NCBI RefSeq assembly: GCF_030812195.1
Contig: NZ_JAUSSF010000002.1
Span: 682,001 to 746,000 of the forward strand
From: Chryseobacterium lathyri
GTDB lineage: Bacteria; Bacteroidota; Bacteroidia; Flavobacteriales; Weeksellaceae
DNA: 64,000 bases
Direction: 5' to 3'
Made by a program: the position numbers and the translations under genes. Below the pieces are notes generated by a model. That model saw only the letters and a list, made by a program, of their open reading frames with translations, was not told the origin of the DNA and searched no databases. Positions 8,396 to 17,525 of this stretch are shown here, piece after piece. Within the stretch, counting starts at the first letter, position 1. Every line of letters starts with the position of its first letter.

Positions 8396-8707
8396 TCAGA
8401 ATTTTTCAGCTCTTCTTTTCTCCATCAGTTTCCTGATTTTCTTTTCTTCCCAATTCTTAACGAAGCTGATATTGGGTAAAAAAGTGACAATAGCATGAGC
8501 TACCAGCCCAATTCCCCAAAATGTTGCCGTGAAGAAATTTTTGAACTGAAAATAACTTTCACCGGGTTCCAACTGGCTATAATTATAAAGGACAATCACA
8601 GCATTTACTGCAATATACGAGAATAAATGCCCATAAAATCCTCTTAATCTTTCAACCTGCCTTTTGGCCTGCTGGTACCGGATATCATTTTCATCGTAGG
8701 TTTCCAT
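8396..8707 (-). CDS. 2TM domain-containing protein
   Basis: A 103-residue protein from METYDENDIRY. The longer in-frame reading would run far into the kinase gene and is rejected. The chosen start still overlaps the kinase 3' end by 17 bp, implying translational coupling. It has the RQVERLRGFYGHLFSY helix, two membrane segments (about 33-49 and 62-83) and the NWEEKKIRKLMEKRR tail that defines the 2TM family. It is one of three free 2TM proteins plus one fused copy in this locus. Confidence 0.85.
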   Translation of the reverse strand: METYDENDIRYQQAKRQVERLRGFYGHLFSYIAVNAVIVLYNYSQLEPGESYFQFKNFFTATFWGIGLVAHAIVTFLPNISFVKNWEEKKIRKLMEKRRAEKF

Positions 8708-10025
8708 TATTTCTATTTTTTTGTTTATCCATAATTTCCCGGATTTTCCTTTCTTTCCATGATTCTCCAACCCCAAAAACCTGAAATGCGTGGGAAACCA
8801 CACCAATTCCCCATCCTAACATTGGGAAATAGAACCAAAGATTTTTAGGAGAAACAATAAGGTTCAAAATGATTAAAAAGGGGATGATTGTGCAGTAGGA
8901 AATAAGATTTCCATAGAAGCTTTTTAAATCTTTTACGCGTTTTTTGGCTTTTTCATAGGATTCGTTTTCATTGCCAGCTTTTATACTGATATTATTTGGC
9001 TTATTGGATAGTATCGGAACTTTTACTTTAAAATAATCCTCTGATTTTTCAATGAAAACATTCTTCTTGGTAAGAAGGGCATACCGCTGAACAATATTAG
9101 CCAAGCCAATCCCCGCGCTTTCTTTCATCTGCTCTCTTGCCTGAAGATTATTTTCTATGCATAAGGTATCATTATCCGAAAATATTTTAATGACCAGAGG
9201 CTTTGAAGAGGTCGCAAAATTGTGTTTGATGCAGTTTTCGAGCAAAAGCTGAAGTGAAAGCGGTACAACATACCTCCTGTAATCTTCCTTTTTAACATCA
9301 AAAATAAAGTCTACGCTGTCTTCAAATCTTGTTTTTAAAAGGTCACAATAGGTTTTTGCGAATTCGATCTCGTCTTCTACCGTTACCAGTTCTTTGTCTT
9401 TCTGTTCCAGCACATAGCGGTAAATCTTTGACATTGAGGCCGTAAACTTTTGTGCCTGAGCTGGATTTTCATCGATCAGGGAGCTCAAAACATTTAAAGA
9501 ATTAAATAGAAAATGTGGGTCCAGCTGATTTTTCAAGCTTTCAAACTGTGCATTGGCAGATTTTGCGATAAGCTTTTGTTCTACCACTTCTTTCCTGGAT
9601 GTTTTCTTAAGCTCCTCCATGAAGCTTTTTGCATGAAGAAATGCAGAAATCAGAAGGGCAATATTGATCATGAACCAGTTTGTTGTGGCATATTCCTTAG
9701 AAAAAAAGGTTTCTGCTGTGGCCACTTTCTGAATCACGACATAATTGATATAATTACAAAAATATACGAGCATAAAGTTTCCGATAATAATGGAAACAAT
9801 ACTTAAAATAGCTCTCGTTCTTGTTGTTTCTGACCATGGAAACTTTTTATTGAGAAAATCGTTAATAAAAGCATTTCCAAATCCAAGAAAAAAAGAATAC
9901 ATCGTAGAGATCAGCAGCGTAATCAAAAAATTGTAAAAAGTCCTCTCTTTTGTGAAAACCAAGAAGAAAAATAGCGCTGTTGCCAACGATACCCAAAATA
10001 AAATTATAAATCCTTTACGTTTCAT
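8691..10025 (-). CDS. LytS-type sensor histidine kinase with C-terminal 2TM domain
   Basis: A 444-residue membrane kinase. Residues 1-135 hold about four membrane helices. A His_kinase (PF06580-like) domain follows, with the phospho-acceptor H171 in LDPHFLFNSLN and the N-box LLENCIKHNF at 261-270, then the G-box AGIGLANI near 305. Residues about 354-444 are a complete 2TM domain (YEKAKKRVKDLKSFYGNLISY ... WKERKIREIMDKQ). Fusion to a 2TM domain ties the free 2TM proteins in the same cluster to this kinase. The likely partner is the LytTR regulator at the end of the run. Upstream lies a bipartite element shared with the TonB receptor gene. Confidence 0.9.
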   Translation of the reverse strand: MKRKGFIILFWVSLATALFFFLVFTKERTFYNFLITLLISTMYSFFLGFGNAFINDFLNKKFPWSETTRTRAILSIVSIIIGNFMLVYFCNYINYVVIQKVATAETFFSKEYATTNWFMINIALLISAFLHAKSFMEELKKTSRKEVVEQKLIAKSANAQFESLKNQLDPHFLFNSLNVLSSLIDENPAQAQKFTASMSKIYRYVLEQKDKELVTVEDEIEFAKTYCDLLKTRFEDSVDFIFDVKKEDYRRYVVPLSLQLLLENCIKHNFATSSKPLVIKIFSDNDTLCIENNLQAREQMKESAGIGLANIVQRYALLTKKNVFIEKSEDYFKVKVPILSNKPNNISIKAGNENESYEKAKKRVKDLKSFYGNLISYCTIIPFLIILNLIVSPKNLWFYFPMLGWGIGVVSHAFQVFGVGESWKERKIREIMDKQKNRNNGNLR

Positions 10026-10042
10026 GACCCTTTTTCTTGGCT

Positions 10043-10112
10043 CAAAATTAGTCTTTAATAAAGGTATCGAAAATTATTTTTTACTGAAAGGCCGATTTTC
10101 CTTTCCGAACGG
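10043..10112 (-). promoter_or_regulatory. Histidine-kinase promoter with bipartite regulator site
   Basis: Minus strand: half-site CCGTTCGGAA (10112-10103), then half-site CCTTTCAGTAA (10091-10081) starting 21 bp later. After 30 bp comes the -7 element TAATTTTG (10050-10043), 17 bp before the ATG. There is no TTTG at the -33 position, so the promoter looks activator-dependent. The same half-sites, 21-bp phasing and spacing occur before the TonB receptor gene. Two direct half-sites one helical repeat pair apart match the LytTR binding mode. Confidence 0.65.
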
Positions 10113-10119
10113 AATAAAA

Positions 10120-10139
10120 AAACCTTCCTCACGGAAGGT
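10120..10139 (-). terminator. Terminator after TPR-like secreted protein gene
   Basis: A 7-bp stem ACCTTCC / GGAAGGT with a 4-base loop. On the minus strand it is followed by seven Ts and lies 13 bp after the stop codon of the gene at 10153-10803. Confidence 0.8.
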
Positions 10140-10152
10140 CTTATTTTCTTTA

Positions 10153-10803
10153 TTATTTTGCCGGCATATTGATGAAATATTCAGCTTCTGCCCTGCCCCA
10201 GTTCGGATCTAAGGCTGTTTTAGGTTTGTAGGCATTAAATTTTGTAATGGCTTCTTTAAACAATTCCAGTCCTTTGCTTTTACTTCCACCATATTGTTCA
10301 GGGGTAAAATAGACGTCTTCTGCCTTGATAAGCGCTATCCTTGGGTTGGAAGGATCAAGCTTCTCTGCAATACCAAGCTCCTCAGCAGCTTTAGCACCAT
10401 CTGTCATATAACGCTGAGCGGGGTTGACCATCATTCTTAGGGAAGCTGCCATTTTTCTCAACAAATGGATCTCCGCATTATCTGCTCCTGCAAGATTTTG
10501 AGCGCTTGCCAGGTATTTATCGGCCTGAGCTGCTGTTTCATCCAGCTCCTGCATATTTCCGTTTCTCATCATCAGCCTTCCTTTTTGAATCTGGGAGAAT
10601 GCGGCATAATATGGTGGAAGCCATTTTGAGCTTTCTTTGCTGCCGATCCTCTGGAAATCATTCGCCAGAGCCTGGAACTCTTCAGGTGTTTTACATGTTT
10701 CTGTTTTCGCAATCTTTTCAGCCATTATTTTCTCATAATCTGCCTGTGCAAAAGCTGTTAAGCTCATAAAAGCTAAAGCAAAGCTTAATAGGTATTTTTT
10801 CAT
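10153..10803 (-). CDS. Secreted TPR-like protein
   Basis: A 216-residue protein with a signal peptide (MKKYLLSFALAFMSLTAFAQ). The mature part is all-helical and rich in Ala, with helix pairs of TPR type: EEFQALANDFQRIG, PPYYAAFSQIQKGRL, AAQADKYLASAQNLAG, AEELGIAEKLDPSNPRIALIKAE. This suggests a periplasmic tetratricopeptide scaffold. It lies between the TonB receptor gene and the kinase gene on the same strand, 80 bp after the receptor, so it may share the receptor transcript. It ends at its own terminator, which separates it from the kinase promoter. Confidence 0.75.
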   Translation of the reverse strand: MKKYLLSFALAFMSLTAFAQADYEKIMAEKIAKTETCKTPEEFQALANDFQRIGSKESSKWLPPYYAAFSQIQKGRLMMRNGNMQELDETAAQADKYLASAQNLAGADNAEIHLLRKMAASLRMMVNPAQRYMTDGAKAAEELGIAEKLDPSNPRIALIKAEDVYFTPEQYGGSKSKGLELFKEAITKFNAYKPKTALDPNWGRAEAEYFINMPAK

Positions 10804-10883
10804 TATATCAATTTTTTAAGTTAGTTAATTATATTTCCGAAGTTATGTATTTTGTAGTCATCATAATATCCGTTGCTGTTATT

Positions 10884-13127
10884 TTATAAATTATTATTGA
10901 TTGCATCTTGTGTTCTGTCCACTCCAAAACTGATGAAAGCGCCTATAAACACAAAGGTATTGACCGGTGGCACTACTGATGAGCTTCTGGCACCATCCAA
11001 TGAGAAATTGTACCCATAAACATTTTTAGATCCTAAAACATTGGAAACACTCAGTACAAACACAGTAAAGGCTTTGGCATCTTTTTTTCCCAGGTTCGGA
11101 AGATAATTAAAGCTGATGTTAAGTGCATTATAGTCTTTCAACCTTCCCTCATTCCTTATATAATTGATCGCGCTGCCATTCTCATCTTTCGTGGCAATAT
11201 CATAATAGGGCCGGCCTTTGGAATAGGTATAAGATATATTGACGCCCAGTTTCCATTCCGGAATAAATCTTTTGGCCACAGCAGAAAAAGTATGTGCAGA
11301 AGCAAAATTGGGCTTCAGGCTCACCGGATAATTGATAAAATCTCTCTTTGAATCAAGAAATGAATAGCTGATCCAGTAATCGATATTTTCAAAGGTTTTC
11401 TTATCTCTCCAGAAAAGTTCCAGCCCTTTTGCATATCCGAAACCATTGTTGTTCAAAGCCGTCTGTACCTGCTGATTCTGTTCTTTATCCGGCGTAATGT
11501 TAAATGTTTTAATTAACTGATCATACTTTTTATAGAATGCCTCAAAACGTAGGCTTCTTCCATCTGAGGCTCTCTGAACCTGAAAAATATAATGCTGTGA
11601 CTTCTGAAAATCAAGATCTGCGGGCCAGTTGATATATTTACTTTCGGGATTCTGATAAAATAGTCCGTACGCAAAGGAAGTCGTCCAGTCTTTTGCCAGA
11701 CGGTAAGCCAGGGCAAAACGCGGTGCAATATTACTTTTTCCTAAATAAGAAGAATTTTCTGCCCTTACTCCTATTTTCGCCGACAACGCATTACTGAATC
11801 CCAAATCTGTTTCTGCAAAAACAGCAGAGATAAGGTCTTTATAGTTTTTATCTACTTCTCCGAAATTCAGTTTTTCACTTGTATTATTCAGTTCAAATCC
11901 TGCTCTTATTGCACTGATTTTATTGATTTTCCTTTCCAGGACAGCTTTGAAATTTATGTAATTTCCATCCGTTAAAAGTTTAGACCTTCCAGATTCTGTT
12001 TCATCAGTTTCCGTAGAAAAATTAAGGTCGGATCTGTTGTAGGAATAAGAAGTTCCTGCGTTTAAAAGATATTTCCCGAATTTCTGTCTGAAGGACAGAT
12101 TATGGTAGGTGTTTTTTCCCTTAAGCCTTACAAGTGCAAAATCATATTCCGGTTCCAGGCTTTCTGTTCTTACACCCATTTTATTGGAATCGTACATTCC
12201 ATAATATTTTAGAAATCCTCCTGATTTTGTTTTAATTCTGAAATTAAAATCGCCATTCAGCCCCTGCGGAGCATCAATAAAGTCTGTATTGAAATTAAAA
12301 ACCTCCTGCATAACGCTTAAAAGCGAATATCCCAAAGTGGCACCGAAAGAGTGGTTTTTATCTGCGCCAAGCTTCTGGAATCCAACACTTAAAAAGATGG
12401 GTGAAATTCCAAAATCATAGGAACTTTGATCCGGGAGGTCCACACTTTCCAACATCAAGGCTCCTGAAAGAGCCTGGCCGTATAATGCAGAATATCCTCC
12501 GCTTGAAAAAACGTTTCCTTTAAAAAGTGACGTGTTGAAACGGTCCCTTCCTGCAATTCCGGGAACTGAACTGGAGAAATAATTGTTGATCAGGCTTCCA
12601 TCCATAAAGATCTTGGATTCTGTTCCCGTACCTCCACGGATGAAAAGGCCTTCCGTTTCTCCTACTTTCTGAACACCGGGAAGATAATTCAGGGCTGAAG
12701 AGATCTGTCCGTCTGCTCCTGCTGTAGTATAAATATCAATAGGTGTAAGCAGCGCTGTAGCTCTTTTTTTATCACTAGCTTCTATGGACCCTGCGGAAAC
12801 GACCACCGCATCAATCTCACTGATTTGTTCTTTAAGCTCTGCATTGACGGAAATATCCTGATTGTCAATTACAACCGATTTTTCTACATCCTGATATTTC
12901 GGATGGGTAAATGTCAGAATATGATTTCCTTTTTCTGATGTTTCAAAGGAAAAGTTTCCCTGAGCATCAGTGGTGGCACCGTCATAAGTGTCTTTCAATG
13001 TAATGTTGATTTCACTGACACCCTTATTTTTAAAAGTGATCTTTCCTGAGATCCTGACCTGTGCATATCCTGCAATAAAGGATAGAAAAACAATTAAAAG
13101 TAATAGTTTATTTCCTTGTGTTTTCAT
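10884..13127 (-). CDS. TonB-dependent outer-membrane receptor
   Basis: A 747-residue TonB-dependent receptor. After the signal peptide (MKTQGNKLLLLIVFLSFIAGYAQ) comes a carboxypeptidase-regulatory-like beta-sandwich at about 24-95 (SGKITFKNKGVSEINITLKDTYDGATTDAQGNFSF). A plug domain follows at about 115-230 (ATALLTPIDIYTTAGADGQISSALNYLPGVQ ... GLFIRGGTG), then a 22-strand-type barrel ending in a short polar tail. Such receptors import a ligand bound outside with energy from TonB/ExbBD. No SusD partner is adjacent, so it is probably not a polysaccharide SusC/D pair. The ligand is unknown. Its promoter carries the bipartite element shared with the histidine kinase gene, predicting control by the LytTR system. 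Confidence 0.9.
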   Translation of the reverse strand: MKTQGNKLLLLIVFLSFIAGYAQVRISGKITFKNKGVSEINITLKDTYDGATTDAQGNFSFETSEKGNHILTFTHPKYQDVEKSVVIDNQDISVNAELKEQISEIDAVVVSAGSIEASDKKRATALLTPIDIYTTAGADGQISSALNYLPGVQKVGETEGLFIRGGTGTESKIFMDGSLINNYFSSSVPGIAGRDRFNTSLFKGNVFSSGGYSALYGQALSGALMLESVDLPDQSSYDFGISPIFLSVGFQKLGADKNHSFGATLGYSLLSVMQEVFNFNTDFIDAPQGLNGDFNFRIKTKSGGFLKYYGMYDSNKMGVRTESLEPEYDFALVRLKGKNTYHNLSFRQKFGKYLLNAGTSYSYNRSDLNFSTETDETESGRSKLLTDGNYINFKAVLERKINKISAIRAGFELNNTSEKLNFGEVDKNYKDLISAVFAETDLGFSNALSAKIGVRAENSSYLGKSNIAPRFALAYRLAKDWTTSFAYGLFYQNPESKYINWPADLDFQKSQHYIFQVQRASDGRSLRFEAFYKKYDQLIKTFNITPDKEQNQQVQTALNNNGFGYAKGLELFWRDKKTFENIDYWISYSFLDSKRDFINYPVSLKPNFASAHTFSAVAKRFIPEWKLGVNISYTYSKGRPYYDIATKDENGSAINYIRNEGRLKDYNALNISFNYLPNLGKKDAKAFTVFVLSVSNVLGSKNVYGYNFSLDGARSSSVVPPVNTFVFIGAFISFGVDRTQDAINNNL

Positions 13128-13144
13128 GGAGTTAAATTTCGGAT

Positions 13145-13215
13145 CAAAAATAACACGGAGAATGCCTTTCTTTAAAATAAATTTTACTGAAAGGCATACT
13201 TTGGCTTCCGAATGG
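13145..13215 (-). promoter_or_regulatory. TonB-receptor promoter with bipartite regulator site
   Basis: Minus strand: half-site CCATTCGGAA (13215-13206) and half-site CCTTTCAGTAA (13194-13184), starting 21 bp apart. The -7 element TATTTTTG (13152-13145) follows 31 bp later, 17 bp before the ATG. Layout and sequence match the kinase promoter almost base for base at the half-sites, while the spacer and flanks differ, as expected for a protein-binding site. Confidence 0.65.
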
Positions 13216-13317
13216 GAAACTGATGGATACTGTTTTGGAAAAAAGGACTGAAATCATAAAGCCTTTCAGAAAATGTTTTATAAATTTATCATTAAAATCA
13301 CTTTAAATCATTTAAAA

Positions 13318-13821
13318 ATGAAAGGACAAACAATAGCATTGCTGGCAGGTTGTGCATTTTTAGCAGCTTCATGCTGCACGACAAAAACGTACACAGTAAA
13401 CGCTAAGAGCGGAACACAGACGGGTGGAACGGCAAAATTTACCCAGAAAGGAGAAGAGGTGACCATGAAACTTGAGGTAACGAATCTTACTCCCGGTATT
13501 CATGCAGTACATATCCATGAAAAAGGTGACTGTTCTGCAGCCGATGGAACGTCTACAGGAGGACACTGGAATCCAGCTAAGGACGACCACGGAAAATGGG
13601 GTGCTGAACATTTCCACATGGGAGATATAGGAAATTTAACGGCTGACCAGACCGGAAAGGCTGTCCTGACTTTCAAAACGGATAAATGGTGTCTGGGCTG
13701 CACGGATGAATCTAAGAATATCATCGGTAAAGGGCTTATCGTACATGCGGCAGCAGATGATTTCCATACTCAGCCTACAGGAAATGCAGGCGGAAGAGTG
13801 GGATGTGTAGAGATTAAATAA
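13318..13821 (+). CDS. sodC: Cu/Zn superoxide dismutase, lipoprotein
   Basis: A 167-residue protein from MKGQTIALLAG; an upstream ATG would add 15 residues before the signal peptide and is less likely. The signal peptide ends in a lipobox (LAASC), so it should be a periplasmic or outer-membrane lipoprotein. The metal ligands are visible: HAVHIHEKGDCS, GGHWNP, HGKWGAEHFHMGD and VHAAADDF, plus the late GNAGGRVGC that forms the structural disulfide with the earlier Cys. An extra Cys pair (KWCLGC) is in a loop. It dismutes superoxide outside the cytoplasm. It is divergent from the TonB receptor across a 190-bp regulatory gap. Confidence 0.93.
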   Translation: MKGQTIALLAGCAFLAASCCTTKTYTVNAKSGTQTGGTAKFTQKGEEVTMKLEVTNLTPGIHAVHIHEKGDCSAADGTSTGGHWNPAKDDHGKWGAEHFHMGDIGNLTADQTGKAVLTFKTDKWCLGCTDESKNIIGKGLIVHAAADDFHTQPTGNAGGRVGCVEIK

Positions 13822-13836
13822 TTTTCTATTGCAATC

Positions 13837-13869
13837 AAAAAATCCGCTGATGTTCATCAGCGGATTTTT
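13837..13869. terminator. Bidirectional terminator between sodC and protease gene
   Basis: A stem AAAATCCGCTGAT / ATCAGCGGATTTT with a short loop and A/T runs on both sides. It sits between the convergent stop codons of sodC and the protease gene and can serve both strands. Confidence 0.85.
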
Positions 13870-13871
13870 GT

Positions 13872-16001
13872 TTATGATTTGCTTCCCATATCGGAAACGA
13901 TATTCATTGCTTCCTGTAAGTATGGATCTTTTTTCAGATTTTTGATCCACATTTCAGATTTTTTCTTGAAAGCCTCGTCTTTTTTCTCTCTTTCCATTTC
14001 AGCCGGATACATCGTGAACTTAAGACCATTCTCAAATTTGCTTAAAGCTTTGAATTTCTCGATCTGAGCTTTTCTCTGCGTCATCAGTTCATTGAACTTA
14101 TTGATGTTAAGTGTGATGTTTTCTTCTTTATCCAGCTTTTCTCTCCATTGTGCAGATTCAAGCAGAAGCTGATAGTTGCTGTTTTTAGCCATCCTGTCTG
14201 CGCTTGCTTTTTCAAGAGCCTGAATATTGAAATAGTTCAGTTTCTGGAAATTAGTCGCAGGAATTTTATCCCAAGCCAAAGCAAAATCATCATATCGTTC
14301 TCCTACTTCAGCATAGGTAAAGAAATCTTTCATCTGGATATCGGAAACAATTCCTTTTCTCTGTGTAGATTCTCCTGTGATTTTATAGAATTTCTGGATT
14401 GTCAGCTTTAAAGATCCGAAGTCATCCTCGGTATTTAAGAACCTGTTCAGGTCCACAAAGGTCTGCACAGTTCCTTTTCCGAAAGACTGCGGAGAACCGA
14501 TGATCATCGCTCTACCATAATCCTGCATTACACCGGCAAGAATCTCTGAAGCCGAAGCTGAGAGCTCATTCTGCATAATTACCAACGGCCCTGTCCAGAT
14601 CGGAGTTTCGTTTTTATTCTTTAAGGTCTGGATTTTTCCGTTTCCGTCTTTTACCTGTACGTAAGGTCCTGCATCCATGAAAAGCCCCATAATATCGCCA
14701 ACTTCTGTTAATGATCCTCCTCCGTTATTTCTAAGATCAAGGACAATTCCTTCAATGTTCTGCCCTTTAAGTTTAATGATCTCATTTTTGATATCGTCAG
14801 AAGCATTTCTTCCTTTAGCATCCTCAAAATCAGCATTAAAGCTCGGAAGATTGATAAATCCGTATTTCTTTCCGTTCGGAGAGTTTACAACAATACTTCT
14901 TGCAAATGTATCTTCAATAGCAACTTCCTCACGGATCATTGTTACATCTTTGATTGTTCCGTCTTTCTTTTGAACCGTTAAAGTTACCGGAGTTCCTTTT
15001 TCCCCTCTGATAAGTCTTACGGCTTCATCGGAAAGCATTCCCACTACGTTTACGGCATCATCTTTCGGTTTTGATTTTACTTTTAAGATCTTGTCACCTT
15101 CAGAAAGCTGTTTAGACTTCCAGGCCGGCGCACCGATCGTTAACGCTCCCAGGAAAAGGTTTCCTTTTTTCTCCTGAATAAGGGCCCCGATCCCGATCAC
15201 TTTCCCGGTAAACTGGGTATCAAAATCTTCCTTATCTTTTGGAGAATAGTAATTGGTATGAGGATCGAATACTTCGGTATAGGCATTCATATACACGGTA
15301 AACCAATCCATTTTCTTTCTCTTTTTGAATCTTGTGAAAGTGTCTTTTACAAGGTCTTTCACTTCGTCAGTAGCTTTTTTGATCTTCTGATCCTGGTTAA
15401 GCGGCTGGTATTTAATTGTATCTTTCAGCTTGTACTTCTGAACAGAGTCTTTCTTCTCTTTCTGAGCTTCTTCCTTACTGTTCATAGACTCAATCTCCTG
15501 AAGGATATTGTATTTGATATACTTTCTCCACTCGTTATACTGTTCCTGCTTGTTAACAGGTACTTTTTTAAGCTTTGGCTCAAGAGTCAATGATTCGTCT
15601 TCTTCAAGATTAATGGGCTTGCTGAAGATATCCTGAGTAATCTTATCTATCTCATCCACTCTCTGGTAAAGTCTGTCGATGGTAAGTTTGTAGAATATCA
15701 GGTCACCCTGGCTTATATAATCGTCCAGCTTTGCTTCATGCTTGCTGAACTCGTCCATATCCGACTGCAGAAAATATCTTTTAGCAGGATCTACCAGTTC
15801 GAAATAATGTTTATAAACGTCCTTGGAATAGGCATCATTGATTGGTTTCGGGCTGTAATGTAAATAAGAAAGTGTATTCTTTACGCTCACCATAATCGTC
15901 TGCATCTTTTCATCGTCATTCTTTGGCGAGTTGAAACAAAACATTAGACTTGTCAATGGAATTAGGAGTAAAAATTTATTCAGTTTGAAATTTTTCCACA
16001 T
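13872..16001 (-). CDS. Carboxy-terminal (tail-specific) processing protease, S41 family
   Basis: A 709-residue periplasmic protease of the Prc/CtpA type. It has an N-terminal hydrophobic segment (LLLIPLTSLMFC) and a long helical N-terminal domain (about 25-240). The PDZ domain follows at about 245-345 (GKVIGIGALIQEKKGNLFLGALTIGAPAWKSKQLSEGD), then the S41 peptidase core. The catalytic Ser is in NELSASASE near residue 482 and the catalytic Lys in SFGKGTVQ near 507, forming the Ser-Lys dyad. A C-terminal DUF3340-like helical region ends the protein. The size matches Prc of E. coli (682 residues). The family trims C-termini of periplasmic proteins and cleaves SsrA-like tails. It is monocistronic. 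Confidence 0.93.
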   Translation of the reverse strand: MWKNFKLNKFLLLIPLTSLMFCFNSPKNDDEKMQTIMVSVKNTLSYLHYSPKPINDAYSKDVYKHYFELVDPAKRYFLQSDMDEFSKHEAKLDDYISQGDLIFYKLTIDRLYQRVDEIDKITQDIFSKPINLEEDESLTLEPKLKKVPVNKQEQYNEWRKYIKYNILQEIESMNSKEEAQKEKKDSVQKYKLKDTIKYQPLNQDQKIKKATDEVKDLVKDTFTRFKKRKKMDWFTVYMNAYTEVFDPHTNYYSPKDKEDFDTQFTGKVIGIGALIQEKKGNLFLGALTIGAPAWKSKQLSEGDKILKVKSKPKDDAVNVVGMLSDEAVRLIRGEKGTPVTLTVQKKDGTIKDVTMIREEVAIEDTFARSIVVNSPNGKKYGFINLPSFNADFEDAKGRNASDDIKNEIIKLKGQNIEGIVLDLRNNGGGSLTEVGDIMGLFMDAGPYVQVKDGNGKIQTLKNKNETPIWTGPLVIMQNELSASASEILAGVMQDYGRAMIIGSPQSFGKGTVQTFVDLNRFLNTEDDFGSLKLTIQKFYKITGESTQRKGIVSDIQMKDFFTYAEVGERYDDFALAWDKIPATNFQKLNYFNIQALEKASADRMAKNSNYQLLLESAQWREKLDKEENITLNINKFNELMTQRKAQIEKFKALSKFENGLKFTMYPAEMEREKKDEAFKKKSEMWIKNLKKDPYLQEAMNIVSDMGSKS

Positions 16002-16754
16002 AAACTGTCTTTATTTATTAATTTTTTTAAAATATGTACTACAATTAGTAGCAGCAATTAATTCGCTGTTACAAACTATCAAATTTAATACCTTATTTAT
16101 AAATTATCGGATAGTTTTGAATTTTTTTGTTAAAAGAGATGCAATGTACTTATTATTTGCTTTCATTAGATATGTTATCACATTAAAAACAACATTTAAA
16201 TATTACAATCTTCGGCAAAATGATTGAGTAAGAGAATCAAAGATAAAACATACTATCAGCAAATAACTGTTTCCTGTTTTTGAAATCCATAAACCCTCAT
16301 CGCTAGCTACAGTTTCTATATAGATATTGAATAGCTTTATGGAAACTTCGGTTCCTATATTATAAAAATTAATCTAATGCTTGATATGAAGGCTATTGAC
16401 CTCTTAATCTGTCTTGATCTTCTATATTGGAGGTTAATAAATCATCAAACAATGATAAAACAGCCACTGCAACTCATGACTTGGAATTCATTTTCTATCT
16501 GTAAATCTGTTAGTTACAAGCCTGTAACATCTATGTAATATCTAATTTTTATCGAAGTACAGACATAAAGAAGCAAATTCGTATTGAAAAACAGGATCAT
16601 TTTGGAGATCATATAAAATATTTATTCTGCAATCGTATTTCTAGCGAAATCAAACACAACACAGAATCAAAATATATTTCATACCTGATGATTTAAACAT
16701 TCAAAAAACACAAATTTAAAATTCAATATAACACATTATCTAAATTTTAGAAAA
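16002..16754. other. AT-rich intergenic region without recognised genes
   Basis: A 753-bp gap between the divergent protease gene and a secreted-protein gene. No long open frame with family features, tRNA or strong hairpin was seen. It is AT-rich and should hold the promoters of both genes, but no full TTG/TAnnTTTG pair could be placed with confidence. It may be decayed coding sequence or hold a small RNA; nothing supports either. Confidence 0.5.
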
Positions 16755-17462
16755 ATGAAAAAAAATTATCTCATAGTTGCAGCAATTGCAGCTTCAGTAC
16801 TGTTGCCTGCACAGGTAGGGGTTATAGGTATAAATACAAATACTCCAACTAACACATTAGACGTAAACGGGACCGCCCGTATAAGAACCTTACTTCCCAA
16901 TACTTTTGTTTCCGGTGTGGATAAAATAGTAGTGGCAGATGCCACAGGAGTTTTAAAATCTGTCCCAGAAAGTGCAATTTCTGCCACTCGATCTTATGAC
17001 GTAAAATTTGATCTTAATAATTTGGGAGTTGCTTACATAGATGATGCCATTACTGATGCAAATTCTCCTAGAGTACCTAAACCCATTGAAAGTCAGAGCA
17101 TAACCCTTGAAAAAGAAGCCCTGGTACAGATCAATTTTTCGGTTCCTATTGATAAGGTTTATGGACATAATACCATAGAACCTTCAAAAAATGGAAGGAC
17201 TAGAATGCTTAGAACCCATTTGGTTGTCAATGGTGTTGATGTCACAAGATCAACGAATACAATTAGCAATTATGTAAATCCAGATGAGCCCACTCCTCTA
17301 CCTGCAGCAATAGGTGTTTTCTATAATACCGGCAGCTATTTTATAAAACTGGCAAAGGGCACCCACACGATCGCATTGGAAGGCACATGTCATCCATACA
17401 TATCATGTGAGCAAGGAGGTAATGCACCAGGAACAAGATTCCAGGCTGTAGCTTTATATTAG
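16755..17462 (+). CDS. Secreted hypothetical protein
   Basis: A 235-residue protein with a signal peptide (MKKNYLIVAAIAASVLLPAQ). The mature N-terminus reads VGVIGINTNTPTNTLDVNGTARIRTL ... ADATGVLKSVP. In Flavobacteriia this opening is common in secreted proteins with a short tail-fibre-like stalk. The rest (about 80-235) is beta-rich with two late Cys (GTCHPYISCEQGG) that could form a disulfide. No catalytic motif was found. It may be a surface adhesin-like protein. It and the next gene both follow long AT-rich leaders, with a 63-bp gap between them, so co-transcription is possible. Confidence 0.7.
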   Translation: MKKNYLIVAAIAASVLLPAQVGVIGINTNTPTNTLDVNGTARIRTLLPNTFVSGVDKIVVADATGVLKSVPESAISATRSYDVKFDLNNLGVAYIDDAITDANSPRVPKPIESQSITLEKEALVQINFSVPIDKVYGHNTIEPSKNGRTRMLRTHLVVNGVDVTRSTNTISNYVNPDEPTPLPAAIGVFYNTGSYFIKLAKGTHTIALEGTCHPYISCEQGGNAPGTRFQAVALY

Positions 17463-17525
17463 ATTAGAAAATTTTTGTACAAAAATATTTTAAACTTAAT
17501 TATTAATCTTTAAATTCAATTCACG

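Noticed and set aside
16002..16754. Decayed gene or small RNA in the long AT-rich gap
   Set aside because: No frame shows family features and no strong hairpin or promoter/terminator pair could be placed.
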